A DNA stretch of 64,000 nucleotides. It comes from Corynebacterium sp. CNJ-954. GTDB taxonomy: Bacteria > Actinomycetota > Actinomycetes > Mycobacteriales > Mycobacteriaceae. The notes under the pieces were generated by a model. It worked only from the letters and a program-made list of their open reading frames with translations. It was not told the DNA's origin and ran no database searches. The stretch is taken from contig NZ_MKKI01000004.1 in NCBI RefSeq assembly GCF_001942345.1, forward strand, positions 1 to 64,000, given 5' to 3'. Both the position numbers and the translations under genes were made by a program. Positions 27,943-36,735 of the stretch are shown here, piece after piece (the stretch's first letter is position 1; every line of letters starts with the position of its first letter).

Positions 27943-28917
27943 GTGTTTGACTTCATCTACTACCCCATCTCGGCGGTGTTGTGGTTCTGGCACAAAGTCT
28001 TCGGCTTTGTGCTGGGACCTGATTCCGGTCTCTCCTGGGCTCTGGCGATCATCTTCCTCGTCGTTACCATCCGAGGCCTCCTCGTCCGCCCCACGATCAA
28101 GCAGCTGCGCTCCAGCAGGAAGATGCAGGAGATGCAGCCCCGGATGCAGGAGATCCGGAAGAAGTACGCCAAGGATCAGCAGACCCAGGCCATGGAGATG
28201 CGCAAGCTCCAGAAGGAGATGGGTGTCAATCCGCTGGCCAGCTGCCTCCCGATGTTGATCCAGATTCCGATCTTCCTGGGACTGTTCCACGTGCTGCGGT
28301 CGTTCAACCGCACGGGAACCGGCACCGGGCAGCTGGGGATGTCGATTGAGGAGACGCGGAACACTCCGAACTACTTCTTCGGTGTGGACGAGGTGCAGTC
28401 CTTCCTGGACGCGCGCTTGTTCGGTACCCCGTTGTCGGCGTTCATCACGATGGACAAGGACTCCTACCGGGCTTTCGCTGCTGACGGCTCCGTTGACTTC
28501 CAGCAGTGGAACATCGTCATCATCGTTCTGCCGCTGATGCTCATCGCGTCGGTGCTCATGCACTTCAACGCACGCATGTCGATGGACCGTCAGAAGAAGC
28601 GTCAGGCTGCGCAGCCGAAGAAGAAGAACGCCACGGCGCAGGAAGACATGATGCAGAACCAGATGATGATGATGCAGAAGCTCATGCTCTGGGTCATGCC
28701 GGTGATGATGTTCGCGGGTGGTTTCCTCTGGCAGGTCGGTCTGGCCGTGTACATGTGCGCGAACACCTCATGGATGTACGTCCAGCAGCACCTGGTCTTC
28801 CGGAAGATGGACCGCGAGGAAGAGGAGGAGAAGGCAGCCAAGATCGAGGCCAAGCGCTCCACCGCACCGAAGCCGGGCGCCAAGCCCAAAAAACCGAAGA
28901 AGGGTGACGGCAAGTAA
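27943..28917 (+). CDS. yidC: Membrane protein insertase YidC
   Basis: The 324-residue product is the short Gram-positive-type YidC/Oxa1: membrane helices near 5-20, 25-45, 100-125 (LPMLIQIPIFLGLFHVLRSF), 190-210 and 245-275, with a conserved Arg in the groove (IRGLLVRPTIKQL), a Met-rich cytoplasmic hairpin (MMQNQMMMMQKLML) and a Lys/Pro-rich tail that can contact the ribosome. The GTG start has AGGAG upstream. An R3H/Jag gene, often found next in other actinobacteria, is absent here. Confidence 0.96.
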   Translation: MFDFIYYPISAVLWFWHKVFGFVLGPDSGLSWALAIIFLVVTIRGLLVRPTIKQLRSSRKMQEMQPRMQEIRKKYAKDQQTQAMEMRKLQKEMGVNPLASCLPMLIQIPIFLGLFHVLRSFNRTGTGTGQLGMSIEETRNTPNYFFGVDEVQSFLDARLFGTPLSAFITMDKDSYRAFAADGSVDFQQWNIVIIVLPLMLIASVLMHFNARMSMDRQKKRQAAQPKKKNATAQEDMMQNQMMMMQKLMLWVMPVMMFAGGFLWQVGLAVYMCANTSWMYVQQHLVFRKMDREEEEEKAAKIEAKRSTAPKPGAKPKKPKKGDGK

Positions 28918-28932
28918 CCCTGCTCACCGCAC

Positions 28933-28974
28933 AGACCCCGCCCCCTCCAGAGGGAGCGGGGTCTTCTGTATTTT
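28933..28974 (+). terminator. Rho-independent terminator after yidC
   Basis: A 14-bp stem with one mismatch (28933-28946 with 28951-28964) and a CCAG loop is followed by TCTGTATTTT. It ends the rpmH-yidC operon. Confidence 0.85.
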
Positions 28975-29003
28975 CGCGTCCGGCTCCTCGCTACACTGGG
29001 AGC

Positions 29004-29672
29004 GTGAGCCAGTCAGAAGAGCATCTCCCGCCCCAGGACGTCCCCTCCCCTCCCCCAGAGGCTGAGGCGGTCTTCGGGGACCGTACGACCCTTGTGTCGC
29101 GCTATGCGGCGTGGTTACGCGACGCGGGTGTCGTCCGCGGCCTTATCGGCCCCCGCGAGGTTGACCGCCTGTGGGAGCGGCACATCCTGAACAGTGCCGT
29201 TCTCGGCGAGGTCATTGAGGAGAACGCCCGCGTCGTGGACATTGGTTCTGGTGCAGGTCTCCCCGGCATCCCCCTGGCGATCGCCCGGCCCGATCTGCGG
29301 GTCCAGCTTGTCGAGCCTCTGTTGCGCCGTGTGACGTTCTTGAATGAGGTTGTTGCCGACCTGTCTCTTGAGAATGTCGAGGTCTTTCGCGGACGGGCCG
29401 AGGAGAAAGACATCACCAAGGCGGTCGGTGGTGCAGATGTGGTCACGTCGCGTGCGGTTGCTCCGGTCGGTCGGCTCATGGGGTGGTCCCTTCCCCTCGC
29501 ACGCGTGGGAGGGCACGTGAAGGCGTTGAAAGGTTCGTCGGCGGGAGAAGAGCTGGCCCGGGACGCACGGGAGCTCAGCCGGGCGGGTGGTTCGTCTGGA
29601 GCGGTGCTGGAGGTCGGTGCGGGCATCCTGGCACAGCCTACTTTCGTGGTGGACGTTGAGCGCCTACGCTGA
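29004..29672 (+). CDS. rsmG: 16S rRNA (guanine-N7) methyltransferase RsmG
   Basis: The 222-residue product has the GidB fold: VVDIGSGAGLPGIPLAIARPDLRV is the SAM-binding motif I, then VEPLLRRVTFLNEVV and VTSRAVAPVGRLMGWSLPL. It methylates G527 of 16S rRNA using SAM. The GTG start is 29 bases after the yidC terminator. It precedes parAB as in other actinobacteria. The N-terminal 20 residues are an unusual Pro-rich extension. Confidence 0.95.
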   Translation: MSQSEEHLPPQDVPSPPPEAEAVFGDRTTLVSRYAAWLRDAGVVRGLIGPREVDRLWERHILNSAVLGEVIEENARVVDIGSGAGLPGIPLAIARPDLRVQLVEPLLRRVTFLNEVVADLSLENVEVFRGRAEEKDITKAVGGADVVTSRAVAPVGRLMGWSLPLARVGGHVKALKGSSAGEELARDARELSRAGGSSGAVLEVGAGILAQPTFVVDVERLR

Positions 29673-29688
29673 ATGACAACGATGTAAT
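29673..29688. repeat. ATGACA-N4-TGTAAT motif, copy 4
   Basis: ATGACAACGATGTAAT begins on the base after the rsmG TGA stop and precedes the first parS site by 11 bases. Confidence 0.6.
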
Positions 29689-29699
29689 TCTGGATGACC

Positions 29700-29713
29700 G
29701 TTTCACGTGAAAC
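29700..29713. promoter_or_regulatory. parS: parS site
   Basis: GTTTCACGTGAAAC is a perfect 14-bp palindromic core of the ParB-binding site, in the rsmG-parA spacer. Confidence 0.9.
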
Positions 29714-29776
29714 TCTCGTTGTTCGGCACGCACACGGGGACTAGGCTATCGATGAAGGGCACTCGGTACACCCCGC

Positions 29777-29790
29777 GTTTCACGTGAAAC
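29777..29790. promoter_or_regulatory. parS: parS site
   Basis: A second perfect GTTTCACGTGAAAC, followed by A, 44 bases before the parA start. It may also allow ParB autoregulation of parAB. Confidence 0.9.
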
Positions 29791-29833
29791 ACGGTCATGC
29801 TGCACCACACACTCAGTCACGCAAAGGACGTTC

Positions 29834-30775
29834 ATGATTCCTCCCGAGTGGGATGACACCCCTATCGCCGACGCTGCGCGGCGTGCTGCCCGTATCCAGA
29901 ATCCGGAGCGTCTTACCCTCGCCCGCCCACCGCGCACACGGAGGATCACGATCGCCAACCAGAAGGGCGGCGTCGGGAAGACGACATCGGCGGTGAACCT
30001 GGCGTGGGCATTGGCGCTCCACGGCTTGAAGGTGCTTGTGGTCGATCTCGATCCCCAGGGGAACTCATCCACCGCATGCGGGGCAGAGCACCGGATCGGG
30101 ACCCCGTCGAGTTATGAGTTGCTTATCGGCGAAAAGTCCCCTGCCGAGGTCATCCAGGTTAATCCCGAGAATGAGAACCTGTTCTGCATTCCTGCGACGA
30201 TTGACCTTGCCGGTGCCGAGATCGAACTCGTGTCCATGGTCCGGCGCGAGTACCGACTGTGCGATGCGCTCAGTCCGGCTTACCTGGAGCGCGAGGGTTA
30301 TGACTATGTCTTCATTGACTGCCCACCATCGCTCGGGCTCCTGACCATCAACGCGATGAACACGGCGACTGAGGTCCTGATTCCGATCCAGTGCGAGTAC
30401 TACGCGCTGGAGGGCGTCGGCCAGCTCCTCAACAATATTTCGATGATTCGCGAGCATCTGAATCCGGAACTGCACGTGTCCTCTGTTCTGCTCACCATGT
30501 ACGATGCGAGGACGAAGCTTTCGGAGCAGGTGGCCAGCGAGGTGCGGAATCATTTCGGTAGTGCGGTCCTTGAGAACCAGATACCTCGCAGCGTCAAGGT
30601 CTCAGAGGCGCCAGGGTACGGCAAGACCGTGCTCCAGTACGATGCCGGTTCCCGGGGTGCCCTTGCCTATTTTGACGCCGCCGTCGAGTTCGCGGAACGC
30701 GGCGACTACCTCCCAATCCCCGAAACTGCCCCGATCGGTGTGGCACCTGAACTGAGGACAGGAAGCAGCAACTGA
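29834..30775 (+). CDS. parA: Chromosome partitioning ATPase ParA
   Basis: The 313-residue product has the deviant Walker A KGGVGKTT at 44-51, the DLDPQGNSS switch, and [15 protein letters not shown] (Walker B). It moves ParB-parS complexes by ATP-dependent binding to the nucleoid. The first 35 residues form a basic, Arg-rich extension. The TGA stop overlaps the parB ATG by one base. Confidence 0.97.
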   Translation: MIPPEWDDTPIADAARRAARIQNPERLTLARPPRTRRITIANQKGGVGKTTSAVNLAWALALHGLKVLVVDLDPQGNSSTACGAEHRIGTPSSYELLIGEKSPAEVIQVNPENENLFCIPATIDLAGAEIELVSMVRREYRLCDALSPAYLEREGYDYVFIDCPPSLGLLTINAMNTATEVLIPIQCEYYALEGVGQLLNNISMIREHLNPELHVSSVLLTMYDARTKLSEQVASEVRNHFGSAVLENQIPRSVKVSEAPGYGKTVLQYDAGSRGALAYFDAAVEFAERGDYLPIPETAPIGVAPELRTGSSN

Positions 30776-31818
30776 TGTCAGAGAAAAACAAGCCGACCCT
30801 CCCCCAGCTTCCTCAGACGGAGACTCAGCGAGGCGGTCTCGGTCGGGGGCTCGCAGCCCTCATTCCGACCAGTCCGTCGAAGCCGAGGCTGGGTGCTGGT
30901 GCCGCAGACGTCATTCTTGGTCCTGCCGGTCAGCGTCACAGTGACGTTACTTCGGAAGGGCGCACTAGCCGGACAGGTGCCGCAGAAAATACCGGTGTGT
31001 CGGAAGAGAACATCGGAGCAACCTATCGGGAGCTTCCGCTCGGGTCAATTCGCCGCAACCGGAAGAATCCGCGGGAGACCTTTGAGGAAGAACCGCTCAA
31101 TGAGCTGGTTCATTCAATCAGGGAGTTCGGTCTCCTCCAGCCCGTCGTCGTCCGTCCTTCCGGGGATTCGACCTATGAGTTGATCATGGGTGAGCGTCGC
31201 CTGCGTGCCTCAAAGCTCGCTGGGCTAGAGACAATCCCCGCTATCGTCCGGGAAACCGACGACCAGGACATGCTCCGGGACGCCCTGCTGGAGAACATTC
31301 ACCGTGTGCAGCTCAATCCTCTGGAGGAAGCCAGCGCATACCAGCAACTTCTGGAAGAGTTCGACGTTACCCAGGCAGAGCTCGCACGACGTCTTGGCCG
31401 GTCACGGCCATTGATCACGAATATGATCAGGCTCCTCCAGCTTCCGGTAGGTGCGCAGCGAAAGGTCGCCGCAGGTGTCCTGAGCGCCGGTCATGCTCGG
31501 GCTCTGCTGGGGGTGAAGGCCGGTCCTGAAGCCCAGGATCAGCTGGCTGAACGCATCATCGCCGAAGGCCTCAGTGTGCGGGCAACTGAGGAAGCTGTTG
31601 TGTTGATCAACCGTGGTGACGAGCAGGCTCCGCGGAAGTCACGCGCGCCGCGTGAGCAACCGGAGTCTGTCACGCAGTGGGCGACATCTGCAGCTGATGC
31701 GCTCGATACCCGGGTCACCGTGCAGATGGGAGCGAAAAAGGGGAAAATTGTCGTCGAGTTCGGTGACGAGGACGACTTTGAGCGGATCACCGATCTACTC
31801 AAGCTTCCGAGGGAATAG
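30775..31818 (+). CDS. parB: Chromosome partitioning protein ParB
   Basis: The 347-residue product has the Arg-rich N-terminal motif [10 protein letters not shown] that stimulates ParA, the CTP-binding ParB/Srx domain ([29 protein letters not shown]), the helix-turn-helix ([23 protein letters not shown]) and a C-terminal dimerisation domain. It spreads from the parS sites nearby. A low-complexity linker spans about 40-80. Confidence 0.97.
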   Translation: MSEKNKPTLPQLPQTETQRGGLGRGLAALIPTSPSKPRLGAGAADVILGPAGQRHSDVTSEGRTSRTGAAENTGVSEENIGATYRELPLGSIRRNRKNPRETFEEEPLNELVHSIREFGLLQPVVVRPSGDSTYELIMGERRLRASKLAGLETIPAIVRETDDQDMLRDALLENIHRVQLNPLEEASAYQQLLEEFDVTQAELARRLGRSRPLITNMIRLLQLPVGAQRKVAAGVLSAGHARALLGVKAGPEAQDQLAERIIAEGLSVRATEEAVVLINRGDEQAPRKSRAPREQPESVTQWATSAADALDTRVTVQMGAKKGKIVVEFGDEDDFERITDLLKLPRE

Positions 31819-31830
31819 TGATCAGCCACG

Positions 31831-31844
31831 GTTTCACGTGAAAC
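31831..31844. promoter_or_regulatory. parS: parS site
   Basis: A perfect GTTTCACGTGAAAC lies 12 bases after the parB stop. Confidence 0.9.
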
Positions 31845-31930
31845 TGTGAGCTGTGCGTCGGATTCACGGTACCTCCGGCGACGTCTCCGCGGGCCGGGTA
31901 AACTCGATCTCCGACGAAGGAGGACAATCG

Positions 31931-32638
31931 GTGGAGATCAGGTACAGCGCACTGCAACACGACAGTGGTGATGTGGTGGCGCCTACCGCGGGGAACGATG
32001 TTTTCTGGGAACTTGCGCCCGCGGTCAGCAGCGCTGATCCGGCGTTCGACAAACAGATGTGGATCCACTCCGTCCTCTACCGGTGGGGAACCTGCGGTTA
32101 CACCGCTTTCGTCGGGACCGGAGATGAAGGCAGTGGAGAACGGCCGGCAGCCACCGCTTTCTTCGCTCCCCCGACCTACTTCCCCGGGTCAGAGGGCATG
32201 CCCTCCGGGCCCGTCTCCGGAGATGCCATCCAGATCTCGACCGTCTTCGTGGAGCAGCCCTATATGGGCCTCTACCTGGAGCACAGCCTGATAGACACCA
32301 TTCTCACTGAGGCCGAACGTCGTGGGGTCGCAGCCGTGGAGGTCTACGGCCGTAATGACGCGGATGGAACGCCCCTCGGATACATCCCGGAGGGCTATCA
32401 CGGCTGGGAAGAACGCCCTGACCATCCTGGCTCTGATCTCGAGTCGGCCCCGATTTTGTCCGCGGACATCCTCGAGCAGCAGGGGTTCACTGTCGTGGGG
32501 AAACACCCTCGGTTTCCGAGGTACCGTAAGAAGTTGGCGGAGGGTTCGTCGCTGTTCAGCAACTATGAGTCCGACGCCCACGAGATGCTGAACAACCGGG
32601 TCCCGCTCAGCACTGTGCTCGGCGGGCAGCGGGCCTAA
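31931..32638 (+). CDS. GNAT-family acetyltransferase-like protein
   Basis: GTG at 31931 follows AAGGAGG, giving 235 residues. The central part (DAIQISTVFVEQPYMGLYLEHSLIDTILTEAERRGVAAVEVYG) shows the GNAT strand-loop-helix order, though the usual Q/RxxGxG/A acetyl-CoA loop is reduced to EQPYMGLYLE. The gene is conserved beside parB in mycolic-acid actinobacteria (equivalent of M. tuberculosis Rv3916c region). The product might acetylate a protein or small amine; substrate unknown. Confidence 0.8.
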   Translation: MEIRYSALQHDSGDVVAPTAGNDVFWELAPAVSSADPAFDKQMWIHSVLYRWGTCGYTAFVGTGDEGSGERPAATAFFAPPTYFPGSEGMPSGPVSGDAIQISTVFVEQPYMGLYLEHSLIDTILTEAERRGVAAVEVYGRNDADGTPLGYIPEGYHGWEERPDHPGSDLESAPILSADILEQQGFTVVGKHPRFPRYRKKLAEGSSLFSNYESDAHEMLNNRVPLSTVLGGQRA

Positions 32639-32654
32639 ACCACACGGGTGTGAT

Positions 32655-33844
32655 TCAGGCCAGCTTCTCGGCTTCGAGTACGTCAGCGAACCGGTACGTG
32701 CCTGTCGGCGCCGTGTCAGCGTCAAGCAGATAGAGACGTTTCACTGCGACAACCAGCGCCTCGGCGATGGTGTCCCGGACATCCGGGTCTGTCAGGACCG
32801 CGACATCGTCGTCATTCGTCAGGTAGCCGGCGACGAACTGAACGGCCGGCATCTTCGTCATCCGGAGCAGGTCCCAGGTGCGACGGTGACTGCGGCAATT
32901 CGTCAATGACGTCCTCGTGGTCACCTCACGCTGGATGAAGCCGGAGAGCTTCTCCCCCGTCAGGACGAGGATCCGATCTCCGAACCGAAATAGAACGAGG
33001 CCGCACCGTTGGCCCGCTCATTCGGATAGACATCCGCCCGGAGCGAGATCATCAGATCCGCGCCAAAAGCATTGGCCAGGGCAGCGCGGTCCAGGCTGGA
33101 AGGATTGTCACTACGGGGCCGCGAAAGAATCGTCTCCATACCCGCTGCGATCATACGACCCTCGGTCCGCGTCGCGAGATCCCACAGGATCTCCTCCTCG
33201 GTGATGGTTCCGTAACGACCGGTCACGGTCCGCCCGACGACGTCCCCACCCAGGCCTGGATCGATGACGATCCGCTTACCCGTGAGCTGCGGCCCTGCCG
33301 CGCGGATCTGTTCCTTCTCCCGGATCGCCTGAGGTGATCCGCCGGTGATTCTCCGCCCCAGGTAGCTCAGTGCACGGAGTGTCACCGGGCCGCAGGTGCC
33401 GTCGTTGGTGAGGCCGTAGTTGAGCTGGTACTTCCGGACGGCGTCGTGGGTCTGCGGGCCGAACTGTCCGTCAACCCGGTCCGTGTAGAAACCGAGGTCG
33501 TGCAACTGTGCCTGGAGTTCGGCGACGTCGTCGCCGACGAAGAAGTGTCCCGGTGGCTGCAGGGACAGGACCCGGGCTCCGAGGGTGTAGGAGGCTTCAC
33601 GGAGGGCCCGTAACGTGCCGTCGGTGATGTGCCCGTCGGCGATGATGCCACGCCCCTGCTGGAAAGCGCGCAGGGCGATGTCCAGGTCGGCGTCGAAGAG
33701 CTCATCCTCGGGGGTCCACCGCTGGCCGGCGTCACCCGAGGTGTCGCCGGTGAAGCCGTCAATGAATCCGAGCCGGGCGAGGGTGCTGCGAACTTCGGCG
33801 ACGCGCGGGCTCCGGTCGCCCAGCTTGAGTGAGTTACGGTGCAC
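32655..33844 (-). pseudogene. cwlM: CwlM-like pseudo-amidase (one apparent frameshift)
   Basis: The first frame (33844 to about 32970) has two peptidoglycan-binding domains (RVAEVRSTLARLGFIDGF; AELQAQLHDLGFYTDRVDGQFG) and the start of an Amidase_3 domain (VIDPGLGGDVVG); the last part (REVTTRTSLTNCRSH to the end at 32655) continues in another frame after a break near 32965. One missing base explains it. Two zinc ligands are altered: His of DPGHGG is Leu, and His of the SIHAN-like motif is Arg (SLRAD). Mycobacterial CwlM likewise lacks activity and regulates MurA. Since that gene is essential there, a sequencing error is quite likely. Confidence 0.85.
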
Positions 33845-33892
33845 GTTATCCTCTCGTTTCCGTCACAGGTCGTTGATGGTCAGGGGAAGAGA

Positions 33893-34222
33893 TCACGCCG
33901 AGATGAGGGAATCGAGACTGGCGGACAGGTCGGCTTCGGACTGACGTCCGTGAAGTTCCACGACCTTCTTTCCGCCGTGGAAGATGAAGAGTGCCGGGAT
34001 GGACATGACCTGGAACATCGAAGCGAGTCCTCGCTCCTCTTCCACGTTGACCTTGGCCACGGTCACTGAACCGTCGTATGCCGCGGCGATGTTCTCGAGG
34101 GCCGGTTCCATCTGGAGGCAGGGCTGACACCACCCGGCCCAGAAGTCCACCAGGACGGGGATGTCCGACTCGATGACGGTGCTGCGGAACGTGTCCTGGG
34201 TGACGGTCACGGGGTCGGACAT
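33893..34222 (-). CDS. trxA: Thioredoxin with WCQPC active site
   Basis: The 109-residue product has the full thioredoxin fold (VLVDFWAGWCQPC, VAKVNVEEERGLASMFQV, SIPALFIFHGGKKV with the cis-Pro). The active site reads Trp-Cys-Gln-Pro-Cys in place of the usual Trp-Cys-Gly-Pro-Cys. It reduces protein disulfides and is itself reduced by TrxB encoded upstream. ATG at 34222 follows AGGAG nine bases earlier; longer starts are not conserved. Confidence 0.95.
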   Translation of the reverse strand: MSDPVTVTQDTFRSTVIESDIPVLVDFWAGWCQPCLQMEPALENIAAAYDGSVTVAKVNVEEERGLASMFQVMSIPALFIFHGGKKVVELHGRQSEADLSASLDSLISA

Positions 34223-34366
34223 AGGTGAAATCTCCTGAGGGTGATGGGAGCAAGAGTGTCCACACCACAATACCCGCGGGAGTAGGAGCACGGAAACATG
34301 CGCTGAACAGTCACGGAGCGGTCACGGTAGGGTCACGATCCGGATAAGCCCGGGAGACACCGGTCC

Positions 34367-35302
34367 TCAGAGAGCGGCCAGATAACCTTCAGCGTCCAGC
34401 GCGGCGCGGCATCCGGACCCGGCGGCGGTGATTGCCTGCTGATAGTGGGAATCGACCAGGTCACCGGCAGCGAACACTCCCGGGACAGAGGTCTTCGTCG
34501 ACGGTTCGTCCACCTTGACGTAACCGTTGTCCTGAAGGTCGACCTGTCCCTCGAACACGGCGGTGCGGGGGTCATGGCCGATGGCGACGAACATCGCGTC
34601 CATCGGGACCTCGCGAGTCTCGCCGGTGACCGTGTCCTCGAGCCTGAGTGCCTGGACACTGCCGTCGCCGAGCACCTCGACCACCCGGGAGTTCATGATC
34701 ATGTCGATCTTGGGGTTGTTGCGTGCCCGCTCCTCCATGATGGCGGAGGCACGGAACTCGTCACGACGGTGGATGATCGTCACCCGGTCCCCGAACTTCG
34801 TCAGGAAGTCGGCCTCCTCCATGGCGGAGTCACCACCACCGATCACGGCGATCTGCTTCTCCTTGAAGAAGAAGCCGTCGCAGGTCGCGCACGCGGAGAC
34901 ACCGTGGCCCAGCAGGGCTTCCTCACCCGGGACACCGAGATACCGTGGTTCCGCGCCTGTGGCGAGGATGACGGTGCGGGCGTGGAACTCCTCCTCGTCG
35001 GTGAAGACCTTCTTCAGCTCACCGTCCAACTCGACCCGTACGACGTCCTCCATGCGGAGGTCGGCGCCGAAGCGTTCGGCCTGGTTGCGCATATCGTCCA
35101 TGAGCGCCGGCCCCATGATGGACTGCGGGAAGCCAGGGAAGTTCTCGACCTCGGTGGTCTGCATCAGCAGGCCACCGAAGTCCATGCCCTCGAAGACCAG
35201 GGGCTTGAGCTCCGCGCGGGCGGCGTAGATGGCGGCGGTGTAGCCGGCGGGGCCGGAACCGATGATGACGACGTCATGCACAGACGGGGTGGAATCACTC
35301 AT
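34367..35302 (-). CDS. trxB: Thioredoxin reductase
   Basis: The 311-residue flavoprotein has FAD-binding [12 protein letters not shown], the redox-active CATC ([10 protein letters not shown]), NADPH-binding [14 protein letters not shown] with the HRRDEFRAS basic patch, and the C-terminal FAD motif [13 protein letters not shown]. It transfers electrons from NADPH to TrxA. Its ATG overlaps the sigM stop (ATGA), so the pair is co-translated. Confidence 0.97.
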   Translation of the reverse strand: MSDSTPSVHDVVIIGSGPAGYTAAIYAARAELKPLVFEGMDFGGLLMQTTEVENFPGFPQSIMGPALMDDMRNQAERFGADLRMEDVVRVELDGELKKVFTDEEEFHARTVILATGAEPRYLGVPGEEALLGHGVSACATCDGFFFKEKQIAVIGGGDSAMEEADFLTKFGDRVTIIHRRDEFRASAIMEERARNNPKIDMIMNSRVVEVLGDGSVQALRLEDTVTGETREVPMDAMFVAIGHDPRTAVFEGQVDLQDNGYVKVDEPSTKTSVPGVFAAGDLVDSHYQQAITAAGSGCRAALDAEGYLAAL

Positions 35303-35907
35303 GCCGACGATTCTAGCGACGCACCGGACACCGCAGGTGCGACCCCGGCCTCTGCAAGGCACGCACGTAGGTGACGATGAGCCCGTGCCCGACGGGACTT
35401 CACCGTCCCGGTGGGAATGCCCAGGTGGTTCGCAGTGTCACGCAGCGACCAGTCCTGCACGTCGGTGAGCACGATCACGTCGCGCAGGCCAGGGTGAAGT
35501 TGGTTGACTGCCTCGTGGAGCAGAATGCGGTGCACCATTCGTCCGGCATCCACGGTGCGGCTGTCCGGTAGGTAGCGCAGCCTCTCCCCCAGGTCCACCG
35601 TCCGGGCCAGTTCGTCGTTCCGGCGTCTGCTGTCGCGCAGGTGTGTCAACGCCGTGTTCCGCATGATGGTGTGCAGCCAGGACGCAGCCGAGTCCGCACC
35701 ACGGAACGTGCCTGCCGTCCTGTGGATCTTGAGCAGTCCGTCCTGCAGGACGTCCTGGCGGTCCTCGACAGGTACTCCTGCCTGGTGCAGCGCCCATCCC
35801 AGAAGGCCGGAATGCCGGCCCATCAGGTCGGTGAAGGATGTGGTGCAGCCGGCGAGGTGCCGGCGCAGCAGTTCGGCGTCCGACGGTGTGACAGATGGTG
35901 CGGTCAT
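35299..35907 (-). CDS. sigM: ECF sigma factor SigM
   Basis: The 202-residue product has ECF region 2 ([55 protein letters not shown]) and region 4 ([39 protein letters not shown]). In mycobacteria and C. glutamicum sigM sits beside trxB-trxA and responds to disulfide stress. ATG at 35907 follows GGGGAA. No anti-sigma factor gene lies between it and trxB, unlike in M. tuberculosis. Confidence 0.93.
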   Translation of the reverse strand: MTAPSVTPSDAELLRRHLAGCTTSFTDLMGRHSGLLGWALHQAGVPVEDRQDVLQDGLLKIHRTAGTFRGADSAASWLHTIMRNTALTHLRDSRRRNDELARTVDLGERLRYLPDSRTVDAGRMVHRILLHEAVNQLHPGLRDVIVLTDVQDWSLRDTANHLGIPTGTVKSRRARAHRHLRACLAEAGVAPAVSGASLESSA

Positions 35908-36051
35908 GAATTCCCCCAATGGAAGTGTCCCCTGCTCCCCTCCGTCCCCGCGGAAGAAAGCCTTGTGCACAACCTTAGCGAATGGAACGCACCTGCGGAG
36001 GGGCTGTGGACAACTTCACCACCGCTGCACGGACGACCTAGGATCGGAGCT

Positions 36052-36654
36052 ATGCGGGCTCTGTGGTGGATGGTGGCGGCAACGGCGGCAGCGACGTCCA
36101 CGGCGGCGGCTGGCGTGCTCAGGTCGGCGACGTGGGGAAGTACGAGGGAGGAACGTCGCCGGTCTCTTCCGGGCGACGGTCTGGCCCGCGCGCACCTGTG
36201 TGCGAACCGCGCGGTCACGGTCCCTGCTCCGCCGCAGGACGTCTGGCCGTGGTTGATGCAGCTGGGCCAGGACCGTGGCGGCTTCTACTCCTATGAGTTT
36301 CTGGAGAACCTCGTCGGCAGCGACGTCCACGGCGTCCGGCACCTGCGTCCCGAGTGGTCGACGAGGGCCGTCGGGGACATTGTCCGTCTGGCCCCTGAGC
36401 TGCCGTTGACCGTCCATGAGGTGACGCAGAACGAGGCGCTCGTCCTGGTGGGAGGAGACCCGGACGCCATTCCGGAGCTGTTCACCTGGGCATTCGTCCT
36501 GGTCCCGACCGCGGACGGGACGCGCCTGCACGTCCGCGAACGCTACCGGTTCGCGCGCGCCCACCACGTGCTGGTCGCACCGTTGCTGGTGGTGGCGTCC
36601 GCTGTGATGTCGGCGCGGATGCTCCGGACGATACGGCGGCTGGCGGTACCGTAG
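36052..36654 (+). CDS. SRPBCC-family membrane-anchored protein
   Basis: The 200-residue product has an N-terminal signal-anchor (WWMVAATAAATSTAAAGVL), an SRPBCC-like ligand-binding fold (RAVTVPAPPQDVWPWLMQLGQDRGGFYSY, VGDIVRLAPELPLTVHEV, LFTWAFVLVPTADGTRLHVRERY) and a second hydrophobic segment near 170-190. It is transcribed away from sigM with about 140 bases between starts. Ligand and role unknown; a stress link through the divergent sigM is only a guess. Confidence 0.8.
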   Translation: MRALWWMVAATAAATSTAAAGVLRSATWGSTREERRRSLPGDGLARAHLCANRAVTVPAPPQDVWPWLMQLGQDRGGFYSYEFLENLVGSDVHGVRHLRPEWSTRAVGDIVRLAPELPLTVHEVTQNEALVLVGGDPDAIPELFTWAFVLVPTADGTRLHVRERYRFARAHHVLVAPLLVVASAVMSARMLRTIRRLAVP

Positions 36655-36668
36655 ACGAAATATCGCAC

Positions 36669-36710
36669 AGTATAGTGCCGTATCCAGCAAACTGGATACG
36701 GCACTATACT
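36669..36710. terminator. Perfect 19-bp hairpin between convergent genes
   Basis: Stem 36669-36687 pairs fully with 36692-36710 over a CAAA loop. It lies between the convergent SRPBCC and murJ genes and is AT-rich for this genome. It probably terminates from both sides. Confidence 0.65.
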
Positions 36711-36735
36711 TCGGTTGATGTCGGTGATCCGGGGG

